Assembly (NCBI GenBank): GCA_900472925.1
Contig: UCJU01000003.1
Span: 145,685 to 209,684 of the forward strand
DNA from: Hyphomicrobiales bacterium
Lineage (GTDB): Bacteria; Pseudomonadota; Alphaproteobacteria; Rhizobiales; Rhizobiaceae
DNA: 64,000 nucleotides
Direction of reading: 5' to 3'
In this document: positions 26,242 to 35,066 of the stretch, piece by piece
Layout of the letters: each line of letters opens with the position of its first letter
How positions within the stretch are numbered: position 1 is the stretch's first letter
Program-made: the position numbers and the translations under genes
Notes under the pieces: generated by a model
The model's input: only the letters and a program-made list of their open reading frames with translations
The model's database searches: none
Told to the model about the DNA's origin: nothing

Positions 26242-27429
26242 TTACCCGGCGTGGCGCACCGGGTTCGACAGCGCCGGATTGCCCTCAAAGTCCTCGGCAT
26301 TGTAAACCGTCAGCCGATCACGTCCCGTAGCCTTCGAAGCATAAAGCGCAGTATCGGCCATTTTCATCAGAGCGTGTGGCGTGCAGGTTTTTTCCGCGCA
26401 GACTGCGAGGCCCATGCTTAATGTGGCCACGACTTTTTGATCGTCGATAGAATGTTTTATCGAGCTCACAAGCTGGCGAACGCTTTCGGCGAGGCTGGAG
26501 GCTTCCGACTCGCCTGCCGATGGTATGAAGAGGATGAACTCTTCGCCGCCGAAGCGGGCAAAGCTGTCATTGGGTCTCACGCGCATGGATATCTCCCGCG
26601 CTACCCGTGCCAGCACTTCATCACCGGCAAAATGGCCAAAACCATCATTGATGCGCTTGAAGTGGTCGATATCAATCATGACAATCGCATCTCCCTGACG
26701 CAACTGCTGCGGCAAGCGCGCGGAAAAAGACCGTCGATTGGGGACGCCCGTCAGGATGTCAAGGTCTGCAAGCCGTTTTAGACCCTCCTCGGCCCGTTCC
26801 TTGACGAGCGCGAGAACAAAGACAGCGATGGCAAAGTGGCAAACGATCGAAACAAAAAATGCGTTTCTCGATGAGACGAGTGCCACATCTGGAAAGAGAG
26901 AGCCGACGACAACCAAAGCGCTCAGCAGCGCTGCAAAACCAATGGTTCCCGCAAGGGCTCGTCGAACTGGAAGCGGCTCGATGACGCGATCAGAAAAAAC
27001 GGTGTATGCAGCAGCAAAAAGCAACAAGGCCGCAGTTGATTGCAGCGCTGTGGTTCGCGCGGTCGTTGATTGGTAGAGACCCGTTGTCAACAGCAAGACA
27101 CAAACGATGACGGGAAAGCACAGGATAAACCATTCCCGGCGTCTGCTTCTTTGCGTGCTGATACGGCACATTCCGATCCAGAAAATCGAATACCCGACCA
27201 GACCCGCAAAGTTACCCGCCAGCGCCAAGCAATGTTCGTAATCCGCGTAAGATTTCCCGATGCTGACCAGTGTTGATGCGGTTGCTACAAGAAAGAAACC
27301 GAGTGCCAGAAACCCGAGTCCAACACTCTCGCGTGACTGAGATCGGACATACAAAAAACAGGTCGCCGCCACGAAAAAAGAAAGCTTGTGAAGCAGCAGA
27401 ACTGTAGGAAGATCCAGTGGTTGAAACAT
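26242..27429 (-). CDS. Membrane-bound GGDEF diguanylate cyclase
   Basis: The 395-residue protein has six to seven membrane segments in residues 1-215 and a GGDEF domain in 220-390. The active site reads GGEEF at 294-298, which supports synthesis of cyclic di-GMP, and an inhibitory site RPND at 285-288 lies five residues before it, so product feedback is expected. The membrane part may sense a signal in the membrane or periplasm but I do not recognise a named sensor domain. The start is uncertain; the ATG at 27429 places the first membrane segment at the N terminus, but no clear ribosome site precedes it. Confidence 0.85.
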   Translation of the reverse strand: MFQPLDLPTVLLLHKLSFFVAATCFLYVRSQSRESVGLGFLALGFFLVATASTLVSIGKSYADYEHCLALAGNFAGLVGYSIFWIGMCRISTQRSRRREWFILCFPVIVCVLLLTTGLYQSTTARTTALQSTAALLLFAAAYTVFSDRVIEPLPVRRALAGTIGFAALLSALVVVGSLFPDVALVSSRNAFFVSIVCHFAIAVFVLALVKERAEEGLKRLADLDILTGVPNRRSFSARLPQQLRQGDAIVMIDIDHFKRINDGFGHFAGDEVLARVAREISMRVRPNDSFARFGGEEFILFIPSAGESEASSLAESVRQLVSSIKHSIDDQKVVATLSMGLAVCAEKTCTPHALMKMADTALYASKATGRDRLTVYNAEDFEGNPALSNPVRHAG

Positions 27430-27615
27430 TAGGGAAAGCTCGTATGAATTGAACGACACTATCACACAGGGCCAATTACTAAACCCTAACAAAATGGGGG
27501 CTATTGATCGCATCGTGCGCATGACAGATATGCGCAATATGGTTTCAGATTAGTGGCATTGAATCGTTTTTTAGGCGCTTCCAACATCTTATGGATGCGC
27601 CAGGAAAAAGGTAAC

Positions 27616-29061
27616 TTACTCTTCCCAATCTTCGACGCCGGCCTTTTGAGCCTTGCCCAATCGCCGCTCGATTTCCAGCGCCTGTGCCTCGGAAAGCCGC
27701 ACCTCCAGCGTCACCGAACCGTCTTCGTTGTCCTCCCGCGAATCCACTATCGCATTGTTATAGACCCACGACAGAAACTGTAGCTGTTCGACGTTCAGAT
27801 CGATGGTCGTCTCCATCAGCACGCCGGAAAGACGCTGCGATATCTCGTCCATCAGGGCATCGACGCCCTCGCCCGTGATAGCAGAAACCGCGCGGATATT
27901 TTTGCGGCCCTCGGCATTCTGCATGATCGCGTCATGCTGTTCAGGCTCAAGCCTGTCGACCTTGTTCCAAACCTCGATCAGTCGCTCATCTGCGACTTTC
28001 TCATCGATGCCGAGGTCTTTGAGAATACGCATCACGTCAGAAGATTGCGCGCTGTTATCAGGGTCGGACATGTCTCTGACGTGAAGGATGAGGTCAGCCT
28101 CCAGAACCTCTTCCAGTGTCGCACGAAAAGCGGCAACCAGATGCGTCGGCAAATCCGAGATGAAACCGACGGTGTCCGAGAGGATGACAGTGCGACCGTG
28201 CGGCAGCTTCATGCGCCGAAGGGTGGGATCGAGCGTGGCAAAAAGCATATCTTCTGCCAGCACGCCTGCGCCGGTTATGCGATTGAACAGCGTAGATTTT
28301 CCGGCATTGGTATAGCCGACCAGCGCAACGATGGGATGCGGTACCTTTCGGCGTTTGGCGCGGTGCAGCTGGCGGGTTCTGACGACCTGCTCCAGTTCGC
28401 GTTCAAGCTTGACGATACGATCCTGCAACAAGCGACGGTCGGCTTCGATCTGGGTTTCGCCAGGGCCGCCCATGAAGCCTGCGCCGCCGCGCTGACGTTC
28501 AAGGTGGGTCCAGCTTCTGACCAGTCGGCCTTTCTGATAATTCAGATGGGCGAGATCGACCTGAAGCGTACCTTCCTTCGTGGAAGCGCGGCGTCCGAAA
28601 ATTTCAAGAATGAGGCCCGTCCGGTCGATGACCTTGGCGTTCCATTCTTTTTCAAGATTGCGCTGCTGAACCGGGGTCAACGGATGGTCAATGATGACCA
28701 GGCCGGAATCGGTTTCTTCCAGCAGATGCTTTATGTCTTCGATCTTGCCGCTGCCAAAAAGCGTTGCTGGACGAGGCTGGTTGACGGGTACGATCAGACC
28801 TTGGGAAATATGCAAATCGATGGCGAGCGCCAACCCCTTCGCCTCTTCCAGCTTGGCTTCCATCGAACGAAGTGGTGTCGTTGCCGATGCGTCTTTTGGC
28901 GGGCGACCCTGCTTCAAAACCGGAATGATGACCACTGCGCGCATGTCATCCCGGTGCTTTTCCTGTTCCGGGATAATGGATTCGTTCGATGTGTCGCGTG
29001 TAGAAATGTGCCTGCACCTTTCGAGTGTCAGTTGAGAACGCCAGACATTTTCATGGCGCAT
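27616..29061 (-). CDS. hflX: Ribosome-associated GTPase HflX
   Basis: HflX is a GTPase that binds the large ribosomal subunit and helps rescue stalled or stressed ribosomes. The N-terminal HflX domain includes QPRPATLFGSGK and the block RGGAGFMGGPGETQIEADRR. The G1 motif is GYTNAGKST at 249-257, followed by DTVGFISDLPTHLVAAFRATLEE (G3 region). Length is 481 residues if the ATG at 29061 is used; this start lacks a clear ribosome site and an internal start is possible because the first 40 residues are not typical. It follows hfq on the same strand, the usual arrangement. Confidence 0.93.
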   Translation of the reverse strand: MRHENVWRSQLTLERCRHISTRDTSNESIIPEQEKHRDDMRAVVIIPVLKQGRPPKDASATTPLRSMEAKLEEAKGLALAIDLHISQGLIVPVNQPRPATLFGSGKIEDIKHLLEETDSGLVIIDHPLTPVQQRNLEKEWNAKVIDRTGLILEIFGRRASTKEGTLQVDLAHLNYQKGRLVRSWTHLERQRGGAGFMGGPGETQIEADRRLLQDRIVKLERELEQVVRTRQLHRAKRRKVPHPIVALVGYTNAGKSTLFNRITGAGVLAEDMLFATLDPTLRRMKLPHGRTVILSDTVGFISDLPTHLVAAFRATLEEVLEADLILHVRDMSDPDNSAQSSDVMRILKDLGIDEKVADERLIEVWNKVDRLEPEQHDAIMQNAEGRKNIRAVSAITGEGVDALMDEISQRLSGVLMETTIDLNVEQLQFLSWVYNNAIVDSREDNEDGSVTLEVRLSEAQALEIERRLGKAQKAGVEDWEE

Positions 29062-29148
29062 ATAATGCGAAACAACGGTCCGCTATTACGGTTCCGTTGT
29101 TTGCCACATCATAATGGAAACCCTGTCTGAAAGACAGCCCCCGCTGCC

Positions 29149-29391
29149 TTATGCCGCGCCCTCTTCCGACTCGAACATCTGCATTGGCTGGCCAGGCATG
29201 ATGGTCGAGATCGCGTGCTTGTAGACGAGCTGCGAGTGACCATCGCGGCGAAGAAGAACGCAGAAATTGTCGAAGGATGTGACAACGCCGGTCAGCTTGA
29301 CGCCGTTGATAAGGAAAATAGTCAACGAAATCTTTTGCTTGCGAACAGTGTTCAGGAAAAGATCTTGCAGGTTTTGAGAACGTTCCGCCAT
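29149..29391 (-). CDS. hfq: RNA-binding protein Hfq
   Basis: Hfq is a hexameric RNA chaperone that pairs small RNAs with mRNAs. The 80-residue product has the Sm1 block ([25 protein letters not shown]) and the Sm2 block YKHAISTI; the N-terminal [13 protein letters not shown] is typical. The ATG at 29391 matches the family start; a longer frame upstream is not expected. It lies 87 bases upstream of hflX. An A-rich leader with a hairpin precedes the start and may allow self-control. Confidence 0.97.
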   Translation of the reverse strand: MAERSQNLQDLFLNTVRKQKISLTIFLINGVKLTGVVTSFDNFCVLLRRDGHSQLVYKHAISTIMPGQPMQMFESEEGAA

Positions 29392-29400
29392 GGCGCCGAT

Positions 29401-29431
29401 TCTTTCTTTTTTGCCCGGATGGGAGACCGGG
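29401..29431 (-). promoter_or_regulatory. Hairpin and A-rich leader before hfq
   Basis: On the minus strand a CCCGG-8 bases-CCGGG hairpin (29431-29414) is followed by a nearly pure purine stretch of A with three G or C interruptions (29412-29401), ending 10 bases before the hfq ATG. A-rich stretches of this kind fit the distal-face binding preference of Hfq. No Shine-Dalgarno GGAG is visible. Confidence 0.4.
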
Positions 29432-29579
29432 AAATAAACAATCAATAATAGGATCGGTTGAACGTCGTCCCCTGTCAGCCGATCAGCAACTCTGGTATCA
29501 AATCACGATCTGTTCCGCAATGTCGAAAAACTTACCCGGATTTACTCGGACGAGCTTTTTCTAGTTCAAATCTAATGCA

Positions 29580-30956
29580 TTAGAAATATTGAATGGAGAC
29601 GCGGAACAGCTGCTCTACGTCTCGCACTGCATCCGCCGATGCAAACAGGATGACGCGATCTTTTGCCCTGATTTTCGTACTGCCATCCGGACGAATGACG
29701 GTTTTGTCGCGGTAGATTGCTCCAATGCGAACACCCTCTGGCAAGTCCACATCCCGTAGCGCCTGGCCGACCAGTGGTGATGTGTCGAGGGCTTCTGCTT
29801 CAATGATTTCGCCGTTGCCCCTCTGCACGGCATAGACCGAGCGAATCCGGCCTTTTCTGACGTGTTGCAACACCCGAGAAATGGTGACGGCGCGCGGGTT
29901 GATATAGGCGTCGAGACCAAGCGATTTGGCGACATCATGGAACGAAGGACCGTTGAGCAGAGCCAGATTCGACTTGCAGCCGAGTTGTTTGGCCATGACT
30001 GCACCAAGTATGTTCGTCTGGTCATTATTGGTCAGGGTAACGATCAGATCAGCATCCTGAATATCAGCCTGATGCAGAATTTTCTGATCCAGCACCGACC
30101 CACATAGAACGATTGTCGAATTGAGTTTTTCAGAGGCGGCAATGGCTCGCTCTCTGTCGAATTCGATGATCTTGACCCGCGTCTTGGGCTGAAATTCCTC
30201 GATGGAGCGCGCCACATACTGCCCAATGTTGCCGCCGCCGGCGATAACGATCCGTCCCGCCTCCTGCTCCTCGTGACCGAACAGGCCAAGTGTTCTGCGA
30301 GCGTGATGTTTCTGGCAGACCACGTAGGCGAGATCACCCGTGCGCAACTGCTCGGAAGAATCGACCGCCTTCAGATGGTCCCCGCGATAGACACCGACGA
30401 CGGTGGCGACGAGATCAGGGAACAGGTGGCTCAGTTGCTGAAGGGGCGTGTTGACGACCGGGCAGTTCTCCATGCATTCGATGGCCAGCATAAAGACGTT
30501 GTCATCGGCAAACCGCACGACATCCGTTGCGCCGGGAAAGGCAATGCGCCGTAGCACCATCTTACCCACCTCGATTTCCGGGGAAATCGTGACATCGATC
30601 GACATATTCTCGCGGCTGAAAAGGTCGCCATACTCGGGCTGAAGATAGCTTTGGTCGCGTATGCGTGCCACCTTTGTGGGGACGCTGAACAGGGCATGTG
30701 CCACCTCGCAGGCGACGATATTGATTTCATCGTAAAGCGTGACGGCAATAATCATGTCAGCCTGATCGGCACCAGCCTTCGCCAGCATATCCGGATGCGC
30801 GCCATGCCCGACATAACCGCGAACGTCCAAGGTCTCGGTGATGGCCGCGATCAGTGCCGCAGACGTATCGATAACGGAGACCTCGTTATCTTCCCGCGAC
30901 AATTGCTCCGCAATGCCGTAACCCACCTGGCCTGCGCCGCAAATGATGACTTTCAT
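29580..30956 (-). CDS. trkA: Trk potassium uptake regulatory protein TrkA
   Basis: TrkA is the cytoplasmic NAD-binding gating subunit of Trk potassium uptake systems. The 458-residue chain has two RCK units. Rossmann motifs are GAGQVGYGIAEQL at residues 7-19 and GGGNIGQYVARSIEE near residue 240; each unit ends in a TrkA-C domain. The membrane subunit TrkH is not in the window. The gene lies 39 bases after ntrX on the same strand, so it may be part of the ntrYX transcript, as seen in other Rhizobiales. Confidence 0.94.
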   Translation of the reverse strand: MKVIICGAGQVGYGIAEQLSREDNEVSVIDTSAALIAAITETLDVRGYVGHGAHPDMLAKAGADQADMIIAVTLYDEINIVACEVAHALFSVPTKVARIRDQSYLQPEYGDLFSRENMSIDVTISPEIEVGKMVLRRIAFPGATDVVRFADDNVFMLAIECMENCPVVNTPLQQLSHLFPDLVATVVGVYRGDHLKAVDSSEQLRTGDLAYVVCQKHHARRTLGLFGHEEQEAGRIVIAGGGNIGQYVARSIEEFQPKTRVKIIEFDRERAIAASEKLNSTIVLCGSVLDQKILHQADIQDADLIVTLTNNDQTNILGAVMAKQLGCKSNLALLNGPSFHDVAKSLGLDAYINPRAVTISRVLQHVRKGRIRSVYAVQRGNGEIIEAEALDTSPLVGQALRDVDLPEGVRIGAIYRDKTVIRPDGSTKIRAKDRVILFASADAVRDVEQLFRVSIQYF

Positions 30957-30995
30957 ACGCTCTCTCTGACGGGCCGGAACGGCAACTAGGGATCG

Positions 30996-32360
30996 TTATA
31001 CGCCGAGCGATTTCAATTTGCGATGCAGGGCGGAGCGTTCCATACCGACAAATTCAGCCGTGCGGGAAATATTGCCACCGAACCGGTTGATTTGCGCCAC
31101 CAGATAATCACGCTCGAACATTTCGCGCGCTTCACGCAATGGCAGCGTCATGATGTGCTGGTCACCCTGCGCGGCAATTCTGGGCAGCATGTCGCCAATG
31201 TCGGCAGGCAGCATATCGGCGGAAATCGGTGTTTCGCCGCTTTCCGGGCGAGCGAGGATCATCAGACGTTCGATATTGTTGCGCAACTGGCGGATATTGC
31301 CCGGCCAGTCATGGGTCTGCAGCACCGCCATCGCGTCGTCACCGATCTTGCGTGGACGAATGCCAGCCTGTTCGGAAATCTGACGCATGAACATGTCTAC
31401 GAGAAACGGGATATCCTCGCGACGTTCAGACAGCGCTGGCACCTTGACCGGCACAACGGCGAGACGGTGGTAGAGATCTTCGCGGAAAAGTCCGTCAGCG
31501 ATCAGACCTTCGAGATTGTGAGCGGTCGAGGAGATGATGCGAACATCCACCTTGACCCGCTTGCCACCGCCAACCCGCTCGAACTGCTGGTCCACGAGAA
31601 CGCGCAGGATCTTGTTCTGCGTTTCGCGCGGCATTTCGCCGACTTCATCAAGATACAGAACGCCCCGGTGTGCCTCTTCCAAGGCGCCAACCTTGCGTGG
31701 TTGTCCTGGCAGACCTTCGGTTCCGAACAGCGCAATTTCCATACGGTCGGGTGTAATCGTTGCAGCGTTGAGCGCCACGAACGGCCCGGTCGCACGCGAC
31801 GATTTCTTGTGGATCATCCGCGCAACCAGTTCCTTGCCAGAGCCGGATGGGCCGAGAATCATGATGCGACTATTGGTGGGGGAAACACGATCGATTGTCT
31901 GGCGCAGCTGAGAGACTGCAAGTGACGCACCAATCAGTTCAACCGCATCCCCTGCCCGCTTTTTTAGCTCGAATACCTCGCGCTTCAGCTTGGAGTTTTC
32001 CAGTGCCCGTTCAGCGATCAGAATAAGACGGTCGGCCTTGAACGGTTTTTCGATAAAGTCGAAGGCACCGCGTTTGATGGCATTGACGGCCGTTTCGATA
32101 TTACCATGACCTGAAATCATAACGACAGGAAGATCAGGATGCCTGCTCTTGATTTCATCCAGCAACGCCAACCCGTCCAGCTTGCTGCCCTGCATCCAGA
32201 TGTCGAGAAATATCAATCGTGGTACGCGCTCGGAAATGGCCGCCAAGGCGCTGTCGCTATCGAATGCCATACGGGTTTCGTGGCCTTCATCGGACAAAAT
32301 GCCTGCAACAATTTCGCGAATGTCGGCTTCGTCATCTACGACCAGAATATCAGACGCCAT
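30996..32360 (-). CDS. ntrX: Nitrogen assimilation response regulator NtrX
   Basis: NtrX is the response regulator partner of NtrY. The 454-residue protein has a receiver domain with D53 as phosphorylation site, an AAA+ domain with Walker A GPSGSGKE at 170-177, and a C-terminal Fis-type helix-turn-helix (GNISRTAEFVGMERSALHRKL). The sigma-54 contact loop GAFTGA is absent; the region reads GTEGLPGQPRKVG at 213-225. This suggests action that does not need sigma-54 contact. The ATG at 32360 follows AAGGAAG; its start overlaps the end of ntrY by 11 bases. Confidence 0.94.
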   Translation of the reverse strand: MASDILVVDDEADIREIVAGILSDEGHETRMAFDSDSALAAISERVPRLIFLDIWMQGSKLDGLALLDEIKSRHPDLPVVMISGHGNIETAVNAIKRGAFDFIEKPFKADRLILIAERALENSKLKREVFELKKRAGDAVELIGASLAVSQLRQTIDRVSPTNSRIMILGPSGSGKELVARMIHKKSSRATGPFVALNAATITPDRMEIALFGTEGLPGQPRKVGALEEAHRGVLYLDEVGEMPRETQNKILRVLVDQQFERVGGGKRVKVDVRIISSTAHNLEGLIADGLFREDLYHRLAVVPVKVPALSERREDIPFLVDMFMRQISEQAGIRPRKIGDDAMAVLQTHDWPGNIRQLRNNIERLMILARPESGETPISADMLPADIGDMLPRIAAQGDQHIMTLPLREAREMFERDYLVAQINRFGGNISRTAEFVGMERSALHRKLKSLGV

Positions 32361-34620
32361 ATGCAACTTCCTTGTCTATTTCGCTGGCAGCCACTTCGAC
32401 ATGGGGCAGCAGCACTCTGATCATGGCGCCGTGGCCCTGATCGAAATCGGCGGGCGCATCATGCAACTCAAGATGACCACCGTGCTCTTCAATAATTTTC
32501 TTGACGATGGCGAGACCAAGGCCTGTGCCTTTTTCGCGCATCGTCATGTAGGGCTCCAAGATGCGATGGCGGTTTTCCACCGGCAGGCCGCGCCCGTTGT
32601 CGATCACATCAGCGATGAACCGGTTGTGTTCTGCATCGAAGGATGCCCGGACCAAAATCCGTCCACTGCGCGGATTATCCCCTGCCTCGACGGATTCGAT
32701 CGCCTCCGTCGCATTCTTGATGAGGTTTCCGAAAGCCTGGCCCAACATGCGGGCATCGAACATGCCCTCGAGGGGCTCATCCCCAAACTCGGTGGTGAAC
32801 TTGATGTGTGCAGCACCCATCTCACGCAGAAACGCGGCATCCTTGAGGATAGTGCGCAAATCCGACATCTCTTTGGTCGGTTTCGGCATACGCGCGAAGG
32901 CGGAAAACTCATCCACCATCCGTCCGATATCACCGACCTGCCTAACGATGGTATCGGTGCACTGATCGAACACGGTTCGGTCGGCCTCATCGGTGATCTG
33001 CTTGCCGAACCGGCGCTTGATGCGCTCGGCCGAAAGCTGAATCGGTGTGAGAGGATTTTTGATTTCATGCGCGATGCGCCGCGCGACTTCAGACCACGCA
33101 GTCGAACGCTGAGCGATCACCAGGTCCGTGATATCATCAAGGGTAATGACATAGGATTCGTGGCCGTCACGTGCATCTTCGCGTGTGACCTGAACATTCA
33201 ATGTGCGTTCTTTGCCGCGCCTGATAATATTGATCTGATTACGGAAATCCATGCGCGCAGATGCAGTTGCCTCGGTAACGACCTGCTCGATTTCAGGCGC
33301 GACTTCGACCAGAGGCGACCCAAGCAACCTCTCGGAGGACACAGCGAGGAATTCCTCGGCTGAAGGATTGGCGATGGTGATGTTGCGATGTTCATCAACA
33401 CCAATGACGGCAGCCGTAACACCTGACAGCACGGCTTCGATGAAGCGGCGGCGATTATCGATGTCATCCTTGGCCTCGATAATTTCTTCCTGCTGGCTGC
33501 GGATTTCGGAAATCATCTTGTTGAACGTTCGTGCCAGACGACCGACGTCGCCATCGACGGCACGCACGGGCACGAGCACGTGCATGTTGCCCATCGCGAC
33601 ACTGTCTGCCGCACTGATGAGCAACCGAATCGGACGGACAATACGGTCGGCAATGGCGATGGCGGTCCAGATAGCAGCCAGCAGCACGATCAGGGCAAAG
33701 CCGAGATAGAGAATGGCGAAGGCAATCTGCAGCGGCGCGCGTCCGGCCTCCATGGCCTTGTATTCCGCACGGTTCTCTTCCATCTGCCGCATCGCAGACA
33801 TGACCTTCGGGTCAACCGCGCGAACGGTATAGAGGAACGTCCCGTCTATGCCTTCGAGTTTGATGATGGCACCAACGAGATTGGTGACGCCGGGCGGGAT
33901 CAGTGTCGGTTGACCGGCGGCGGCTTTTTCAAGAGCGTCATGCGGAATGGCGGGCAATGGCCGTTCTGTCTTTATATCTGCCTGTGCGACGGCATCGCCG
34001 TCTTGCTGCACCAGAAAAGCGCCCAGAAAACCACGCCCCTTAGCCTGACGGGTCATCAACTCCACGAAGCCAGTGCGATCCAGATAAAACAACGCCCTGT
34101 TGCGGTCGAGGTCCGTCGCCATGGAAAGCGTTTGACCCTGAAGGTAACCCGCATTTTCCAGCATATAGGCTTGGGCGATATTGCTGGACGAATCCACAAT
34201 CGATTGCGTGCGAAGCGCAAACCACCGGTCCAGCCCGACATTCAGCGTAATACTTGCGAATATGGCAACGAGAACGGCGGGCGTTATGGCAACAATGGAA
34301 AACAGCGCAACGATGCGAACATGAAGGCGAGCGGCTGCACGTCCTCTGCGCCTTGCCTTCATCAGTCGGCCAATTTCACGACCGATCAGATACATTAGCC
34401 CCAGAACGAGCAGCGAGTTGATGACCACAGACGCAATGACGACATTCGTCGTCGGCGCAATCGGCGTTAGTCCCAACAATACAAAGAGCGTTAGCGTGGC
34501 GCAGACGAGTGCGACACCTGCCAGCACAAGTCCTGGAAAAGCAAAGGACATCCGTCGGTCGGCAATGACTATATCGCCAGACGCACGGTCAGACACCCTA
34601 TCGGCGACAGGTTTGCGCAT
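32350..34620 (-). CDS. ntrY: Nitrogen regulation sensor histidine kinase NtrY
   Basis: NtrY is the membrane sensor kinase for NtrX. The 756-residue chain has membrane segments in about residues 25-110 and 285-320 that flank a periplasmic or extracellular region, then a HAMP linker (RLARTFNKMISEI), a PAS domain (IGVDEHRNITIANPSAEEFL), a HisKA domain with H518 in [15 protein letters not shown], and an ATPase domain ending in the EKGTGLGLAIVKKI block. Its end overlaps the start of ntrX. It is divergent from the MFS gene and separated from it by a 446-base gap that should hold its promoter. Confidence 0.95.
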   Translation of the reverse strand: MRKPVADRVSDRASGDIVIADRRMSFAFPGLVLAGVALVCATLTLFVLLGLTPIAPTTNVVIASVVINSLLVLGLMYLIGREIGRLMKARRRGRAAARLHVRIVALFSIVAITPAVLVAIFASITLNVGLDRWFALRTQSIVDSSSNIAQAYMLENAGYLQGQTLSMATDLDRNRALFYLDRTGFVELMTRQAKGRGFLGAFLVQQDGDAVAQADIKTERPLPAIPHDALEKAAAGQPTLIPPGVTNLVGAIIKLEGIDGTFLYTVRAVDPKVMSAMRQMEENRAEYKAMEAGRAPLQIAFAILYLGFALIVLLAAIWTAIAIADRIVRPIRLLISAADSVAMGNMHVLVPVRAVDGDVGRLARTFNKMISEIRSQQEEIIEAKDDIDNRRRFIEAVLSGVTAAVIGVDEHRNITIANPSAEEFLAVSSERLLGSPLVEVAPEIEQVVTEATASARMDFRNQINIIRRGKERTLNVQVTREDARDGHESYVITLDDITDLVIAQRSTAWSEVARRIAHEIKNPLTPIQLSAERIKRRFGKQITDEADRTVFDQCTDTIVRQVGDIGRMVDEFSAFARMPKPTKEMSDLRTILKDAAFLREMGAAHIKFTTEFGDEPLEGMFDARMLGQAFGNLIKNATEAIESVEAGDNPRSGRILVRASFDAEHNRFIADVIDNGRGLPVENRHRILEPYMTMREKGTGLGLAIVKKIIEEHGGHLELHDAPADFDQGHGAMIRVLLPHVEVAASEIDKEVAYGV

Positions 34621-35066
34621 CGATCATACTTCCCATGCCAAACTTAAGGCATCACAATCTTGAAAAAGGTCATAGTTCGCCCTCAGGCGAATCCAGTTTC
34701 CCTCGTGTTTTTTAAGCAACACATTGTGGCGAAAATGCAACGACAACTTTAACGTTGTCAACCTCGTTTATTCGATATCGCCGCCAGAGTTTGAACCGTT
34801 GCTTGCGCACCGAACGCCATTCAAGAACAATCGCAGAAGATGTCTTCAACCGAAGTACCGATACATTCTCGCCGTTCTCCGAAACCCCGATGAAGCTGGC
34901 TTGCGAATCGTGCTATCGGCAATCTCAGGCTTAAATTGATGCAGCACATCCGCCGCCATTCGAGCCTGCTACATATCATGAGTAAACTGTCGTTTCGCGT
35001 GCAGACATCAAGGTGTAGCCGCAGCCACAGGCTGTTGCTTTGCAACGAATGGAAAGAGTGGGGTCC
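34621..35066. other. 446-base intergenic region between ntrY and the MFS gene
   Basis: This gap separates the divergent ntrY and MFS genes. It holds a small perfect hairpin, GACAAC-TTTAAC-GTTGTC (34742-34759), and AT-rich stretches near 34700. Two short open frames (about 34724-34939 on plus, 34821-35045 on minus) have no recognisable content or ribosome site. Promoters for both genes are expected here, but I cannot place them. It may contain a decayed gene. Confidence 0.4.

Noticed and set aside
29074-29095. EcfG-like promoter before hflX
   Set aside because: GGAAC and CGTT are present but only 13 bases apart, too short for this promoter class.
27934-29130. Long plus-strand open frame opposite hflX
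   Set aside because: It mirrors the hflX coding region and has no recognisable domain; hflX is certain.
30976-30997. EcfG-like promoter near the trkA/ntrX junction
   Set aside because: The spacer is 13 bases and the direction does not face a gene.
32149-33363. Long plus-strand open frame opposite ntrX and ntrY
   Set aside because: It is the reverse-strand shadow of two well-recognised genes.
34724-35045. Short open frames in the ntrY-MFS gap
   Set aside because: No ribosome sites, no recognisable content, and they overlap each other on opposite strands.
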